A stretch of DNA of 64,000 nt from Bordetella genomosp. 12. Lineage in GTDB: Bacteria > Pseudomonadota > Gammaproteobacteria > Burkholderiales > Burkholderiaceae_B. The translations under genes and the position numbers were made by a program. The notes beneath the pieces were generated by a model. It was not told where the DNA came from. It was given only the letters and a program-made list of their open reading frames with translations, and did no database searches. Positions 43,587 to 52,732 of this stretch are shown piece after piece. Numbering within the stretch: the stretch's first letter is position 1; every line of letters starts with the position of its first letter. The stretch lies in assembly GCF_002261355.1 (NCBI RefSeq), contig NZ_NEVU01000002.1, positions 1,364,001 through 1,428,000 of the forward strand, given 5' to 3'.

Positions 43587-44170
43587 CCCAAGCCATCAAA
43601 GCCCACGGCTTCACCAACGAAAGCCTGGAATGGAAGGCCTGGCTCGACACCGTCAACGTCGATCAGGCCACCCCGCAACAGATCGCCGTCCTCGAAGAAA
43701 GCCACCCCAAGGCCAAGACCTCCGACTACTACCTGTTTCTGATTCATCAGCCGGAAATCCTGCGCCAACGCTCGACGGCCTTCAACGCCATCATGTACGC
43801 CCCCGGCGGCTTGTCGCGCGCCGAGCGCGAGCTGGGCGCCACCGTGGTCTCGCGCATCAACGGCTGCGTGTACTGCGCGTCGGTGCATGCGCAGCGTTTC
43901 GAACAGCTCGCCAAGCGCAACGATGTGATCGCCCAGGTGTTCGACGATCCCCGCCAGGCCGGCACGACCGAGCGCGAGCGGGCCATCGCCGCGTTCTCGG
44001 TCAAGATCACCGAGCATCCTGCCGGGCTGCAGGCCGCCGACATCCAGGCGCTCAAGGACGTCGGCCTGTCCGAAGGAGAAATCCTGGATCTGGTGCATGC
44101 CGATGCGATTTTTGCCTGGGCCAACCGCCTGATGCTGAATCTGGGCGAGCCGGTTTTTCCGCAAGCCTGA
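43583..44170 (+). CDS. Alkylhydroperoxidase-domain protein, Avi_7169-like (with CxxC)
   Basis: A 195-residue AhpD-fold protein of the peroxidase-related type. The active-site motif is CVYCASVH (C95, C98, H102), preceded by LSRAERELGATVVSRING. AhpD-like enzymes reduce peroxides or disulfides through the two cysteines. It resembles the Avi_7169 family, which is found together with Avi_7170-type partners and peptide-type ABC transporters. It is the last gene of the coupled operon, suggesting removal of a peroxide or disulfide formed during processing by the flavoprotein. No terminator hairpin was found after it. Confidence 0.85.
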   Translation: MTQAIKAHGFTNESLEWKAWLDTVNVDQATPQQIAVLEESHPKAKTSDYYLFLIHQPEILRQRSTAFNAIMYAPGGLSRAERELGATVVSRINGCVYCASVHAQRFEQLAKRNDVIAQVFDDPRQAGTTERERAIAAFSVKITEHPAGLQAADIQALKDVGLSEGEILDLVHADAIFAWANRLMLNLGEPVFPQA

Positions 44171-44257
44171 CGCCGGCCAGGAGGGGGGGGCGGGTCGCGG
44201 CTCGATGGTTTTCGGTAAACTGCGGGTTTGGTGGCCACGCCTCCCTCCGTTGTACCG

Positions 44258-45094
44258 ATGTCCAAGACTTACGATATCCGTCCCGACCAGTCGGTCGAAC
44301 TGCTCAAGGCGCTGCACATCCTGACCCGCGACGGCAAGATGAACCAGGACAGCCGGCGCAAGCTAAAGCAGGTCTACCACCTGTTCCAGTTCATCGAGCC
44401 CTTGCTGGCTGAGGTGAAGTCGCGTCGTGGCCGCGTCACGCTGGCCGACCACGGTGCTGGCAAGTCCTATCTGGGCTTCATCCTGTACGACCTGTACTTC
44501 AAGCAGTTGGCCGATGATTCGCATATCTACGGCATCGAAACGCGCGAAGCCCTGGTGCAAAGCTCGCAGGATCTGGCGCGCCGCGCCGGCTTCGAGGGCA
44601 TGTCGTTTCTCAATCTGTCGGTGGCCGAATCCATCGTCTCGCCCCTGCTGCCGCCGACCATCGACGTGGTCACGGCACTGCATGCCTGCAATACGGCCAC
44701 CGATGACGCCATCCGCTTCGCGCTGACCAAACGCGCCGACCACATCGTGCTGGTGCCCTGTTGCCAGGCGGAAGTGGCCGCGGCCCTGCGCCAGCACAAG
44801 GGCGCGGCCCTGGGCGATGCCATGGCCGAGCTCTGGCGCCATCCCTTGCATACGCGCGAGTTCGGCAGCCAGCTCACCAACGTCTTGCGCTGCCTGCAAC
44901 TGGAGGCCCACGGCTACCAGGTCAGCGTCACCGAGCTGGTGGGCTGGGAGCACTCCATGAAAAACGAACTCATCATCGCGCAGCACAAGCCCGACCGTCC
45001 GCGCCGCAAGGCCGCTGAACGTCTCACCGAGATCCTGGATCGGGTGGGCCTGCCGCAGTTGCGCGAACGCTTCGCCCTTCCTGCCGACCTCTGA
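44258..45094 (+). CDS. Class I SAM-dependent methyltransferase
   Basis: A 278-residue protein with a Rossmann-type methyltransferase core. The SAM motif region is VTLADHGAGKSYLGFILYDL, a form typical of the Methyltransf_32/GSTCD group, followed by IYGIETREALVQ (acidic loop residue) and VTALHACNTATDDAIRFAL. Proteins of this group are annotated as RNA or unknown methyltransferases. The ATG at 44258 gives the family N-terminus; ten more codons are open upstream. It is 87 bases from the CMD operon and ten bases before the LprI-like gene. The substrate is unknown. Confidence 0.75.
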   Translation: MSKTYDIRPDQSVELLKALHILTRDGKMNQDSRRKLKQVYHLFQFIEPLLAEVKSRRGRVTLADHGAGKSYLGFILYDLYFKQLADDSHIYGIETREALVQSSQDLARRAGFEGMSFLNLSVAESIVSPLLPPTIDVVTALHACNTATDDAIRFALTKRADHIVLVPCCQAEVAAALRQHKGAALGDAMAELWRHPLHTREFGSQLTNVLRCLQLEAHGYQVSVTELVGWEHSMKNELIIAQHKPDRPRRKAAERLTEILDRVGLPQLRERFALPADL

Positions 45095-45104
45095 TACCAA
45101 CACC

Positions 45105-45545
45105 ATGACCAAGCTGTTGCGTGCCGCCATGCCGCTGACCGCGGCCGCCCTCGCCTTGACGGCCTTGCCTGCCGGGGCCAATGACTGTGGAACCCCGCTG
45201 GCCGAACAGAGCTACCAGGCCCAGGTTTGCGCCCAGGCCGCGCTGGCCGAGCGCCAGGCCGCCATGTATACCCGCTATGAAGCCTTGCGCAAGCAACTGC
45301 CCGCAGACGAAGCCGAAAGCCTGGCCAGCGATCAGGCCAAATGGCTCAATTACATTGAAGCGGATTGCACGGTCTATGCCGATATGGCCGGGCGCGAAAA
45401 CGACGCCTGGCGCCTGACCTGGGGCGAGATCGCGCTGGCTTCCTGCCGCGCCGACATGATCGCCGCGCGCGAGGAGAGGCTGGGCCAGTACCAGGCCCTC
45501 ATCGCGCGCCGCAGCGCGCAACGCGCCTCCCTGCTCGCTCCCTGA
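45105..45545 (+). CDS. LprI/DUF1311 family exported protein
   Basis: A 146-residue protein with a signal peptide (residues 1-25, ending AGA) and a small helical domain with cysteines at NDCGTPL, AQVCAQ, EADCTVYAD and ASCRADM positions, as in the DUF1311 family that includes the lysozyme inhibitor LprI of Mycobacterium. The periplasmic location and paired cysteines suggest disulfide stabilisation. Whether it inhibits lysozyme is not known. It lies ten bases after the methyltransferase and is probably cotranscribed, then meets DUF1415 tail to tail. Confidence 0.75.
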   Translation: MTKLLRAAMPLTAAALALTALPAGANDCGTPLAEQSYQAQVCAQAALAERQAAMYTRYEALRKQLPADEAESLASDQAKWLNYIEADCTVYADMAGRENDAWRLTWGEIALASCRADMIAAREERLGQYQALIARRSAQRASLLAP

Positions 45546-45553
45546 CCGCCCCG

Positions 45554-46129
45554 TCAGTGGCTGCGTTGAGCGGGCGCGTCGTCCATCAGGCGCTCCCAAC
45601 CATCGTGGCCCAGCTCCCGCATGGTCTCGATATTCTTCTCGTAGATTTCGGCGGCATCCGGGAAGGCTTCCACCGCGCGATCGATGCTGTCTTCGCGCAG
45701 AAGATGCAAGATGGGATAAGGCGAACGGTTGGTGTAGTTCTCGATGTCGTCCGGATCGGTCTCGGCAAACTGAAACATGGGATGAAAGGTCGCGACCTGC
45801 AGGTCGCCCACCAGCCGCATGCGCTTTAGCAGCCGATCCGAGATCTCTTCGAAATCATTGAAGTCGTAGAAGTCGGGCAAGGCCTCGGGCAAGATCAACA
45901 ACGTCGTGTCCACGCTCTCGGGGTCGGTCTCGGACAGCAACATGAGTTCGGCCTCGAGGTCCTGCAGCACGCCTTCGGCATCGGTGGCATCACTGACGGC
46001 ATAACGCACCTGCCCCTTGACCTGCACCGCCTTGGCGAAGGGACAGAGATTCAGGCCGATCACGGCGCGGTCCACCCAGCGGCGAACCTCGTCGGCAACG
46101 GCCTGGGCCGCGGAAGATTGCAGAATCAT
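45554..46129 (-). CDS. DUF1415 family protein
   Basis: A 191-residue soluble protein of the DUF1415 family, with the family opening WVDRAVIGLNLCPFAKAVQVKGQVRYAV, LLILPEALPDFYDFNDF and VATFHPMFQFAETDPDDIENYTNRSPYPILHLLREDSI. Its function is unknown; the conserved cysteine-proline and histidine-proline residues suggest an enzyme or metal site. It starts seven bases after the M20 peptidase stop and shares its transcript. Confidence 0.88.
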   Translation of the reverse strand: MILQSSAAQAVADEVRRWVDRAVIGLNLCPFAKAVQVKGQVRYAVSDATDAEGVLQDLEAELMLLSETDPESVDTTLLILPEALPDFYDFNDFEEISDRLLKRMRLVGDLQVATFHPMFQFAETDPDDIENYTNRSPYPILHLLREDSIDRAVEAFPDAAEIYEKNIETMRELGHDGWERLMDDAPAQRSH

Positions 46130-46136
46130 GGAAACC

Positions 46137-47609
46137 TCAGGCCACGGGCATGGCGGCCATGGTCTGGGCCACGGCAGCGGTCAATTTCTTGCCGTAAGGC
46201 ACGTGCAGGAATTCATTGGGGCCATGTGCGTTGGACTTGGGGCCCAGCACGCCGCACACCATAAACTGCGCCTTCGGAAAGCCCTTTTGCAACATGCTCA
46301 TCAGCGGGATCGTGCCGCCCTGCCCGATGTAGCCGCAAGGCGCGCCGTAATAGTCCTGCGACGCCAGGTCCAGCGCCTGTGACAGCCACGCCGCCGAGGA
46401 AGGCGCATTCCAGCCCGTGGCTGCGCCCTCGTTGGCGTGAAAAATGACTTTGGCGTTATAGGGCGAGTCCGCCTCGAGCAGGGACTTGATTTCTTGCGAG
46501 GCCGCTACCGCGTCGATGAGCGGGGGCAGGCGCAGCGAAAGCTTGAAAGCCGTGCGTGGCCGCAGCACATTGCCCGCGCTGGACAGAGGCGGCAGACCTT
46601 CGGCGCCGGTCACCGACAGGGTCGGGCGCCAGGTGCGGTTGAGCAGCGCCTGTTCCGGGTCGGTGGTCATGGGCAGCACAAAGCCGGCCTCGGCCCCACA
46701 GCTCCAGGGGAAGCGGCGCCACACTTCGTCGCCCAGAATCTGCGCCGTCGCCTTGACCTGATCGATCCGGTCGGCGGGGATTTCGCAATGCAGGCTTTGC
46801 GGCAGCAGGCGGCCGGTGCCGCTATCTTCCAGGCGGTCGAGCAGGTGGCGCAGGATGCGGAAACTCGAGGGCACCACACCGCTGGAGTCGCCGGAATGGA
46901 CGCCTTCGTCCAGAACCTGCACCTCCAGCGTGCCGGACACCATGCCGCGCAGGGAGGTCGTCATCCAGAGCTGGTCATAGTTGCCGGCGCCCGAGTCCAG
47001 ACAGACCACGAGCGCCACACTGCCCAGGCGATCGCGCAGCGCGTCCACATAGGGCAGCAGGTCATAGCTGCCGGACTCCTCACAGGTCTCGACGATGCCC
47101 ACGCAGCGCGGGCGCGGAATGCCCTGCTTGTCCAGCGCCATGATGGCCGTCAGCGAGGCGTAGACGGCATAACCATCGTCCGCGCCGCCCCGGCCATACA
47201 GCTTGCCGTCTTCGTACTTGGGGGTCCAGGGGCCCAGATCGGAGCGCCAGCCCGAGAACTCGGGCTGCTTGTCCAGGTGCCCGTAGAGCAGCACCGTGTC
47301 GCCGTTGTCTTTGCGTGTGGCGGGCACATCGAAAAAAATCACGGGCGTGCGGCCGGGCAGGCGCACCACCTCCAGCGTCATGCCGGCTACCTTTTGCGCC
47401 TCGACCCATTGCGCGGCGTCGCGCACCACGCGTTCGATGTAGGCGTTCTTTTCCCAGTCGGCGTCAAAAGCCGGGCTTTTGGCGGGAATGGCGATGTAAT
47501 CGGTCAGCGCGGGGATGATTTCGGTATCCCACTTCTCATCGACGAAGGCCTGCAGGGCTTTCGGATCCAAAGTGGGAGGCAGGGCGTCGTCAGGGACACG
47601 GGCGTTCAT
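46137..47609 (-). CDS. M20 family metallopeptidase (dipeptidase-like)
   Basis: A 490-residue cytosolic metallopeptidase of the carnosinase-like M20 branch. Zinc-site motifs are LLYGHLDKQPE (His), GRGGADDGYAVYASL (Asp) and ETCEESGS (Glu pair), with the dimerisation domain carrying VLDEGVHSGDSSGVV and the last ligand near YIGQGGTIPL...GPKSNAHGPNEF. It hydrolyses dipeptides or acyl amino acids. The start at 47609 has GGAG eight bases upstream; a frame to 47633 is less likely. It is separated from purL by a strong terminator and followed by DUF1415. Confidence 0.92.
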   Translation of the reverse strand: MNARVPDDALPPTLDPKALQAFVDEKWDTEIIPALTDYIAIPAKSPAFDADWEKNAYIERVVRDAAQWVEAQKVAGMTLEVVRLPGRTPVIFFDVPATRKDNGDTVLLYGHLDKQPEFSGWRSDLGPWTPKYEDGKLYGRGGADDGYAVYASLTAIMALDKQGIPRPRCVGIVETCEESGSYDLLPYVDALRDRLGSVALVVCLDSGAGNYDQLWMTTSLRGMVSGTLEVQVLDEGVHSGDSSGVVPSSFRILRHLLDRLEDSGTGRLLPQSLHCEIPADRIDQVKATAQILGDEVWRRFPWSCGAEAGFVLPMTTDPEQALLNRTWRPTLSVTGAEGLPPLSSAGNVLRPRTAFKLSLRLPPLIDAVAASQEIKSLLEADSPYNAKVIFHANEGAATGWNAPSSAAWLSQALDLASQDYYGAPCGYIGQGGTIPLMSMLQKGFPKAQFMVCGVLGPKSNAHGPNEFLHVPYGKKLTAAVAQTMAAMPVA

Positions 47610-47704
47610 GGGCGGTTCTCCTTCCAGGAGCAAGCGTAGCGCGAAAGCACTATTTTAAGCCGCAAACTCGTCCCCTGCTGCCGGTTCGCGGCAGACGGCG
47701 GGCG

Positions 47705-47745
47705 CAAGAAAAAACCGGGAAACGGCGGCAGGCCGTTTCCCGGTT
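47705..47745 (-). terminator. Intrinsic terminator of purL
   Basis: A perfect 14-bp stem (AACCGGGAAACGGC and its complement) with a 5-base loop at 47713-47745, followed on the minus strand by TTTTTTCTTGC. It starts 24 bases after the purL stop. Confidence 0.92.
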
Positions 47746-47768
47746 CTTCGCAGCAGGCCAGGTGCTGA

Positions 47769-50700
47769 TCAGCCCAGCCAGACCCGCGCATTGCGGAAAA
47801 AGCGCATCCACGGGGTGTAAGCGCCGCCGCTGTCCTTGTCGCCCCACTGCTGCGGCGCCCAGGACATCATGACGTTACGCGTCACGCGCTCGGGGTGCGG
47901 CATCAGCACGGTGAAGCGGCCATCGGCCGTGGTCACCGAGGTCAGGCCTTGCGGGCTGCCATTGGGATTGAAAGGATAGGCTTCGGTCGGCTTGCCGTGG
48001 TTGTCGATGTACCGTGCGGCGGCCAGCACGCGGCTGGCATCGCCCTGCTGCGAAAAGTCGGCATACCCTTCGCCATGCGCCACCGCCACCGGAATCCGCG
48101 CGCCTTCCATGCCTGCGAAGAAGATGGACGGCGAGGCCTGCACTTCGACCAGCGACAGCCGCGCTTCGTACTTCTCGGATTGGTTGCGCGTAAAACGCGG
48201 CCAGAACTCCGCGCCCGGGATCATGGGCGCCAGCGCGGCCATCATCTGGCAGCCATTGCACACACCCAGGGCAAAGGTATCCGGACGCGCAAAGTAAGCC
48301 GCGAACTGATCCGACAGCTTGCGATTGAAGCGGATGGTGCGCGCCCACCCTTCGCCAGCCCCCAACACGTCGCCGTAGCTGAAACCGCCCACGGCCACCA
48401 GACCTTGCATGCCGGCCAGATCGATACGGCCGGACAGCAGATCGGTCATGTGCACATCGACCGCCTCGAAACCCGAAGTATCGAAAGCCCAGGCCATTTC
48501 GACCTGGCTATTGCAGCCCTGCTCGCGCAAGATGGCCACGCGCGGACGCTTGCCGGTCGCGATGAACGGTGCGGCCACGTCGTCTTGCGGGTTGAACGCC
48601 ACGCGCGGCGACAGGCCAGGATCGGTGGCGTCATTCCAGACGTCCAGTTCGGCCTGGGCGCAGGCCGGATTATCGCGGCGCGCCATGATGCGGTAGCTGA
48701 CTTCGCTCCAGGCGCGGCCCAGCTCGGCGCGCGGCTGGCCCCAGATCTTCTTGCCGTCGCGGAAAAACTCGATCTCGTCGCCGCCGTTGAGCCCGCCAAT
48801 GACATGCGAGTGCGCCGACAGACCCGCGCCGCGCAACACCTGCATGACCGCGTCGCGCTCCGAAGCAGGCACTTGAATCACCGCGCCAGCTTCCTCAGAG
48901 AACAGCGCCTTGAGCGTGAGCTCATCACGCTGCACGGCCACCTGCTCCGGGCGGATCTTGTAGTCGCCCCAATCGGCCGATTGCGGATCGAAAGTCAGCA
49001 TATCGAGATTGATCGACACGCCGGTGCGCCCCGCAAACGCCATTTCGGTAAGGGTGGCGAACAGACCGCCGTCGGAACGGTCGTGATAGGCCAGGATCGT
49101 GCCCGCCTCGGCCAGCGTACGGATGGTCACGAAAAACGCCCGCAGATCCTGCGGCTGGTCGATATCCGGCACCGTCTCGCCGACCTGGTTATACACCTGC
49201 GCCAGGATGGAGCCCCCCATGCGGTGGCGCCCGCGGCCCAGGTCGATAAAGATCAGCACGCTGTCGCCCGCCTCGCCGCGCAATTGCGGCGTCAGGCTGG
49301 CGCGCACGTCGCCGACAGGCGAGAACGCCGTGACGATGAGCGAAACCGGGGCGACGACCTGACGCGCCTGGCCGTCCTCGTTCCAGGTCGTCTTCATGGA
49401 CAGCGAGTCCTTGCCGACCGGGATGGACAAGCCCACGGCCTGGCACAGCTCGCTGACGGCGGATACGGTGTCGTACAGGGCGGCATCCTGCCCCGGCACA
49501 CCGCAAGCGGCCATCCAGTTGGCCGACAGTTTGATGTCTTCCAGGCGCGCCACATCGGCCGAGGCCAGATTTGTCAGCGCTTCGGCCACCGCCATGCGGC
49601 CCGAGGCCGGCGCGTCCAGCATGGCCAGCGGCGTGCGCTCGCCCATGGACATCGCCTCACCGCGAAAGCCCTCGTAATCGGCCAGCGTCACGGCGGCATC
49701 GGCCACCGGAATCTGCCAGGGGCCGACCATCTGGTCGCGGCTGGACAAGCCGCCCACCGTGCGGTCACCGATGGTGATAAGGAAACTCTTGTTGGCCACC
49801 GTCGGATGGCGCAGCACGCGATAGGCGGCTTCGGTCAGATCGATGCCGGCCAGATCCAGCGGTGCCGACACCCCCGGCAGGCGCTGCACGTCGCGCGTCA
49901 TGCGCGGCGGCTTGCCCAGGATGACGTCGATAGGCACATCCACCGGGCGGACTTCATCGGCGCCCTGCGCACGCACGGCATCCAGGCCCGGCAGGCCTTC
50001 GCCGTCGACCACGCGCAACTGGCGCTCTTCGGTGGCCACGCCCACGACCGCGAACGGGCAGCGCTCGCGCTGCGCGATGGCCTCAAAGCGCGCCAGATCC
50101 TGAGGCAGGATCGCCAGCACATAGCGTTCCTGCGACTCATTGCTCCAGATCTCGGCCGGCGACAGACCCGACTCTTCCACGGGCACGCGCTTCAGATCGA
50201 ACGTGGCACCGCGCCCGGCATCATTGACCAGCTCGGGGAAGGCATTGGACAAACCGCCCGCGCCCACGTCATGAATCGCCAGGATGGGGTTGTCCGTGCC
50301 TTGCTGCCAGCACCGGTCGATGACTTCCTGAGCGCGGCGTTCCAGTTCGGGGTTGCCGCGCTGCACGCTGTCGAAATCCAGTTCGGCGGAATTGCTGCCC
50401 ACGCTCATGCTCGAGGCCGCGCCGCCGCCCATCCCGATGCGGAAACCCGGGCCGCCCAATTGCACCAGCAAGGCGCCAGGCGGCAAAGGATCTTTATGGG
50501 TCAGCCCGGCGTCGATGCTGCCCAGGCCGCCCGCAATCATGATGGGCTTGTGGTAACCCCAGCGCGTGTCGCCCGCGGTCTGCTCGAAGCTGCGGAAATA
50601 GCCCAACAAATTGGGCCGGCCGAATTCGTTATTGAAGGCGGCGCCGCCAATAGGGCCGTCGATCATGATGGACAACGGCGTGGCGATGCGGTCCGGCAGA

Positions 50701-51818
50701 CCATGGTGATCGGCCTCCCAGGGCTGCAGCGCATCATCGAAGCGCAGATGGGACACGGTAAAGCCCGTCAGGCCCGCCTTGGGCTTGGAACCGCGGCCGG
50801 TCGCGCCTTCATCGCGAATTTCGCCGCCCGCCCCGGTGGCCGCCCCCGGGAAGGGAGCAATCGCGGTGGGATGGTTGTGCGTCTCGACCTTCATGAGGGT
50901 GTGCATGACGGCATCACGGCGCACATAGCGCGCGGCATCGGCGCCTTCGCCTGCCACGCCAGGCACGCCGGCCTGGAAGCGCTGAGCCGGGCCGCCTTCC
51001 ATGACGGCGGCGTTGTCCGAATAGGCCACGACCGTGCCTTGCGGCTGGGCTTTGTGCGTGGCGCGGATCATGCCAAACAGCGTGTTGGGCTGCGCCTGGC
51101 CATCGATGACCCAATCCGCGTTGAAAATCTTGTGCCGGCAGTGTTCGCTATTGGCCTGGGCGAACATCATCAACTCCACATCGGTGGGGTCGCGGTCCAG
51201 ATCGCCGAAAGCCTTGGCGAGATACTCGATCTCGTCTTCGGACAGCGCCAGACCCAGGCTCTTGTTGGCCGCCTCGAGCGCCGCGCGGCCTTCTGCCTTG
51301 ACGGCCACGGTGCGCATGGCTTTGCCGGCCAACGGCGTAAAGAGCGCCTGGCCATCGAAGTCGGCCTGCACGACCGTTTCCGTCATGCGGTCATGCAGGC
51401 AATCCGCCGCACGCGCCAGCATGTCGGCATCGAAAGATTTGCTGCCCAACAAACCCCGCTCGGGCGTCAGGGTGTAACGCACCCCGCGCTCGATGCGGCG
51501 CACGCTGTCCAGACCACAGTTGTGGGCAATGTCGGTGGCTTTGCTGGCCCAGGGCGAAATCGTGCCCAGACGGGGAATGACCAAAAGCGCCAGGCTCTTG
51601 GCCGCCGGCTCGCCGGCAACGGGCGTGCCGTAATCCAGCAGTTGAACAAGGTGAGTCTGCTGTTCGGCGGACAAGGCCTTGTCGGTTTGCACGAAATGTT
51701 CGTAGCGGGCGGATACGTCCGCCACCGGCAGACCGGCCTTTTTCAGTTGCGCGAGGAGCCGCTCACGGCGAAACGAGGACAGGACGGAGGAACCGGGCAG
51801 ATGCTGGACAAGGGACAC
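47769..51818 (-). CDS. purL: Phosphoribosylformylglycinamidine synthase
   Basis: A 1,349-residue large-type PurL that converts FGAR, glutamine and ATP to FGAM in purine synthesis. It has the PurS-like N-terminal domain ([20 protein letters not shown]), a linker, two AIRS-type domains with [20 protein letters not shown], and the C-terminal glutaminase with the nucleophile in [10 protein letters not shown] and the PHPER pair. The GTG at 51818 was chosen as the E. coli protein starts at the same level; the frame also opens at a TTG at 51851, which overlaps a two-codon ATG reading frame behind an AGCAGG ribosome site, so the true start is uncertain. A terminator follows. Confidence 0.96.
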   Translation of the reverse strand: MSLVQHLPGSSVLSSFRRERLLAQLKKAGLPVADVSARYEHFVQTDKALSAEQQTHLVQLLDYGTPVAGEPAAKSLALLVIPRLGTISPWASKATDIAHNCGLDSVRRIERGVRYTLTPERGLLGSKSFDADMLARAADCLHDRMTETVVQADFDGQALFTPLAGKAMRTVAVKAEGRAALEAANKSLGLALSEDEIEYLAKAFGDLDRDPTDVELMMFAQANSEHCRHKIFNADWVIDGQAQPNTLFGMIRATHKAQPQGTVVAYSDNAAVMEGGPAQRFQAGVPGVAGEGADAARYVRRDAVMHTLMKVETHNHPTAIAPFPGAATGAGGEIRDEGATGRGSKPKAGLTGFTVSHLRFDDALQPWEADHHGLPDRIATPLSIMIDGPIGGAAFNNEFGRPNLLGYFRSFEQTAGDTRWGYHKPIMIAGGLGSIDAGLTHKDPLPPGALLVQLGGPGFRIGMGGGAASSMSVGSNSAELDFDSVQRGNPELERRAQEVIDRCWQQGTDNPILAIHDVGAGGLSNAFPELVNDAGRGATFDLKRVPVEESGLSPAEIWSNESQERYVLAILPQDLARFEAIAQRERCPFAVVGVATEERQLRVVDGEGLPGLDAVRAQGADEVRPVDVPIDVILGKPPRMTRDVQRLPGVSAPLDLAGIDLTEAAYRVLRHPTVANKSFLITIGDRTVGGLSSRDQMVGPWQIPVADAAVTLADYEGFRGEAMSMGERTPLAMLDAPASGRMAVAEALTNLASADVARLEDIKLSANWMAACGVPGQDAALYDTVSAVSELCQAVGLSIPVGKDSLSMKTTWNEDGQARQVVAPVSLIVTAFSPVGDVRASLTPQLRGEAGDSVLIFIDLGRGRHRMGGSILAQVYNQVGETVPDIDQPQDLRAFFVTIRTLAEAGTILAYHDRSDGGLFATLTEMAFAGRTGVSINLDMLTFDPQSADWGDYKIRPEQVAVQRDELTLKALFSEEAGAVIQVPASERDAVMQVLRGAGLSAHSHVIGGLNGGDEIEFFRDGKKIWGQPRAELGRAWSEVSYRIMARRDNPACAQAELDVWNDATDPGLSPRVAFNPQDDVAAPFIATGKRPRVAILREQGCNSQVEMAWAFDTSGFEAVDVHMTDLLSGRIDLAGMQGLVAVGGFSYGDVLGAGEGWARTIRFNRKLSDQFAAYFARPDTFALGVCNGCQMMAALAPMIPGAEFWPRFTRNQSEKYEARLSLVEVQASPSIFFAGMEGARIPVAVAHGEGYADFSQQGDASRVLAAARYIDNHGKPTEAYPFNPNGSPQGLTSVTTADGRFTVLMPHPERVTRNVMMSWAPQQWGDKDSGGAYTPWMRFFRNARVWLG

Positions 51819-52198
51819 GATGCGGGCGCCGTAGGGAAGAAAGAGGATCAAAACATGATTTTACCTGCTCGGCGGGGGTAAACCCGGACCAAATCCCAAG
51901 TCAGCCCATTTAGGGCTTCCGAGCGTTGCGCCGCGCCTCGGTTACAAAATCATCCGCCCCCCGCGATGGCCCATGCTGCGCCGCAATGCCGCAAGCCAAA
52001 AGACGGCGCCCAAGGGGCCTGCCAGGTTGGTGAAATCCTGGATTCAGGCTCCCGTCAGCCTGATTTGCGGCGACGCAGCATGTTGTTCGCGGCCCGCACC
52101 GCGGGAAAACACGAAGACCTGCCTGGATATCCCGACGGTAGGATGCAGCCTCCCCTGTCCCTATCAGAGCTGTTCAACAGCCTTTTTTGCAGTTCGTG
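51819..52198. other. Intergenic region between purL and the TRAP operon
   Basis: About 380 bases between divergent genes. It must hold the purL and TRAP promoters, but I see no strong -35/-10 pair. A two-codon frame (ATG TTT TGA) lies at 51848-51856 upstream of purL on the minus strand. A short frame starting at 51973 leads into the TRAP genes in another register and looks like a shadow. Confidence 0.4.
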
Positions 52199-52732
52199 AT
52201 GCAACGCCCCCAAGAAGAGCCACTCGAACCCATCATCCCTCCGGAAGTCGATCCCCCGGTCAAAGTGCCTCTGGCCATCGAAGATTGGCTGGCCGTGATT
52301 CTGCTGGCCGCCCTGGCCCTGATCACCTTCGGCAATGTCCTGGTCCGCTACCTGACCGATCAGTCATTCGCCTGGACCGAAGAAATCTCGGTGTTCCTGT
52401 TGATCGTGTTGACCATGGCCGGCGGCAGCCTGGCCTTTGTGCGCAATCATCACATCCGCATCGAGATCCTGGCCGACAACGGCTCGCCCAGGCGCCAACG
52501 TATTCTGGGCCTGATCTCCAACGCCTGTGTGCTGTTCTTCTTCGCGCTGCTGACGGTGCTGTCGACCCGCCTGGTGTACGACGAGTTTCGCTTCGAAGAA
52601 ACCTCGCCCGCCATCGGCCTGCCGACCTGGTGGTACTCCATCTGGCTGCCCATCTTCTCGGCCGGCATCACCCTGCGCGTGCTGGGCTCGCTCATCCGGC
52701 TGGCGCGGCGGCGCCCGGAGGCCGGCCAATGA
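52199..52732 (+). CDS. dctQ: TRAP transporter small permease (DctQ-like)
   Basis: A 177-residue inner-membrane protein with four hydrophobic segments, the size and layout of DctQ. The proline-rich cytoplasmic N-terminus (MQRPQEEPLEPIIPPEV) precedes the first helix, and the second helix region contains RYLTDQSFAWTEEISVFLLI, the typical W-EE motif of the family. It partners the DctM-like subunit, whose ATG overlaps its stop by four bases. The ATG at 52199 was preferred over a TTG four codons earlier. Confidence 0.9.
   Translation: MQRPQEEPLEPIIPPEVDPPVKVPLAIEDWLAVILLAALALITFGNVLVRYLTDQSFAWTEEISVFLLIVLTMAGGSLAFVRNHHIRIEILADNGSPRRQRILGLISNACVLFFFALLTVLSTRLVYDEFRFEETSPAIGLPTWWYSIWLPIFSAGITLRVLGSLIRLARRRPEAGQ

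Noticed and set aside
47895-51881. A reading frame of 1,328 codons antisense to purL
   Set aside because: It mirrors the purL codons (GC-rich third positions keep the opposite strand open), has no ribosome site and its arginine/histidine/glycine-rich product resembles no protein family.
52014-52196. Possible small gene before the TRAP operon
   Set aside because: The frame is open but lacks a ribosome site and its composition is not protein-like.
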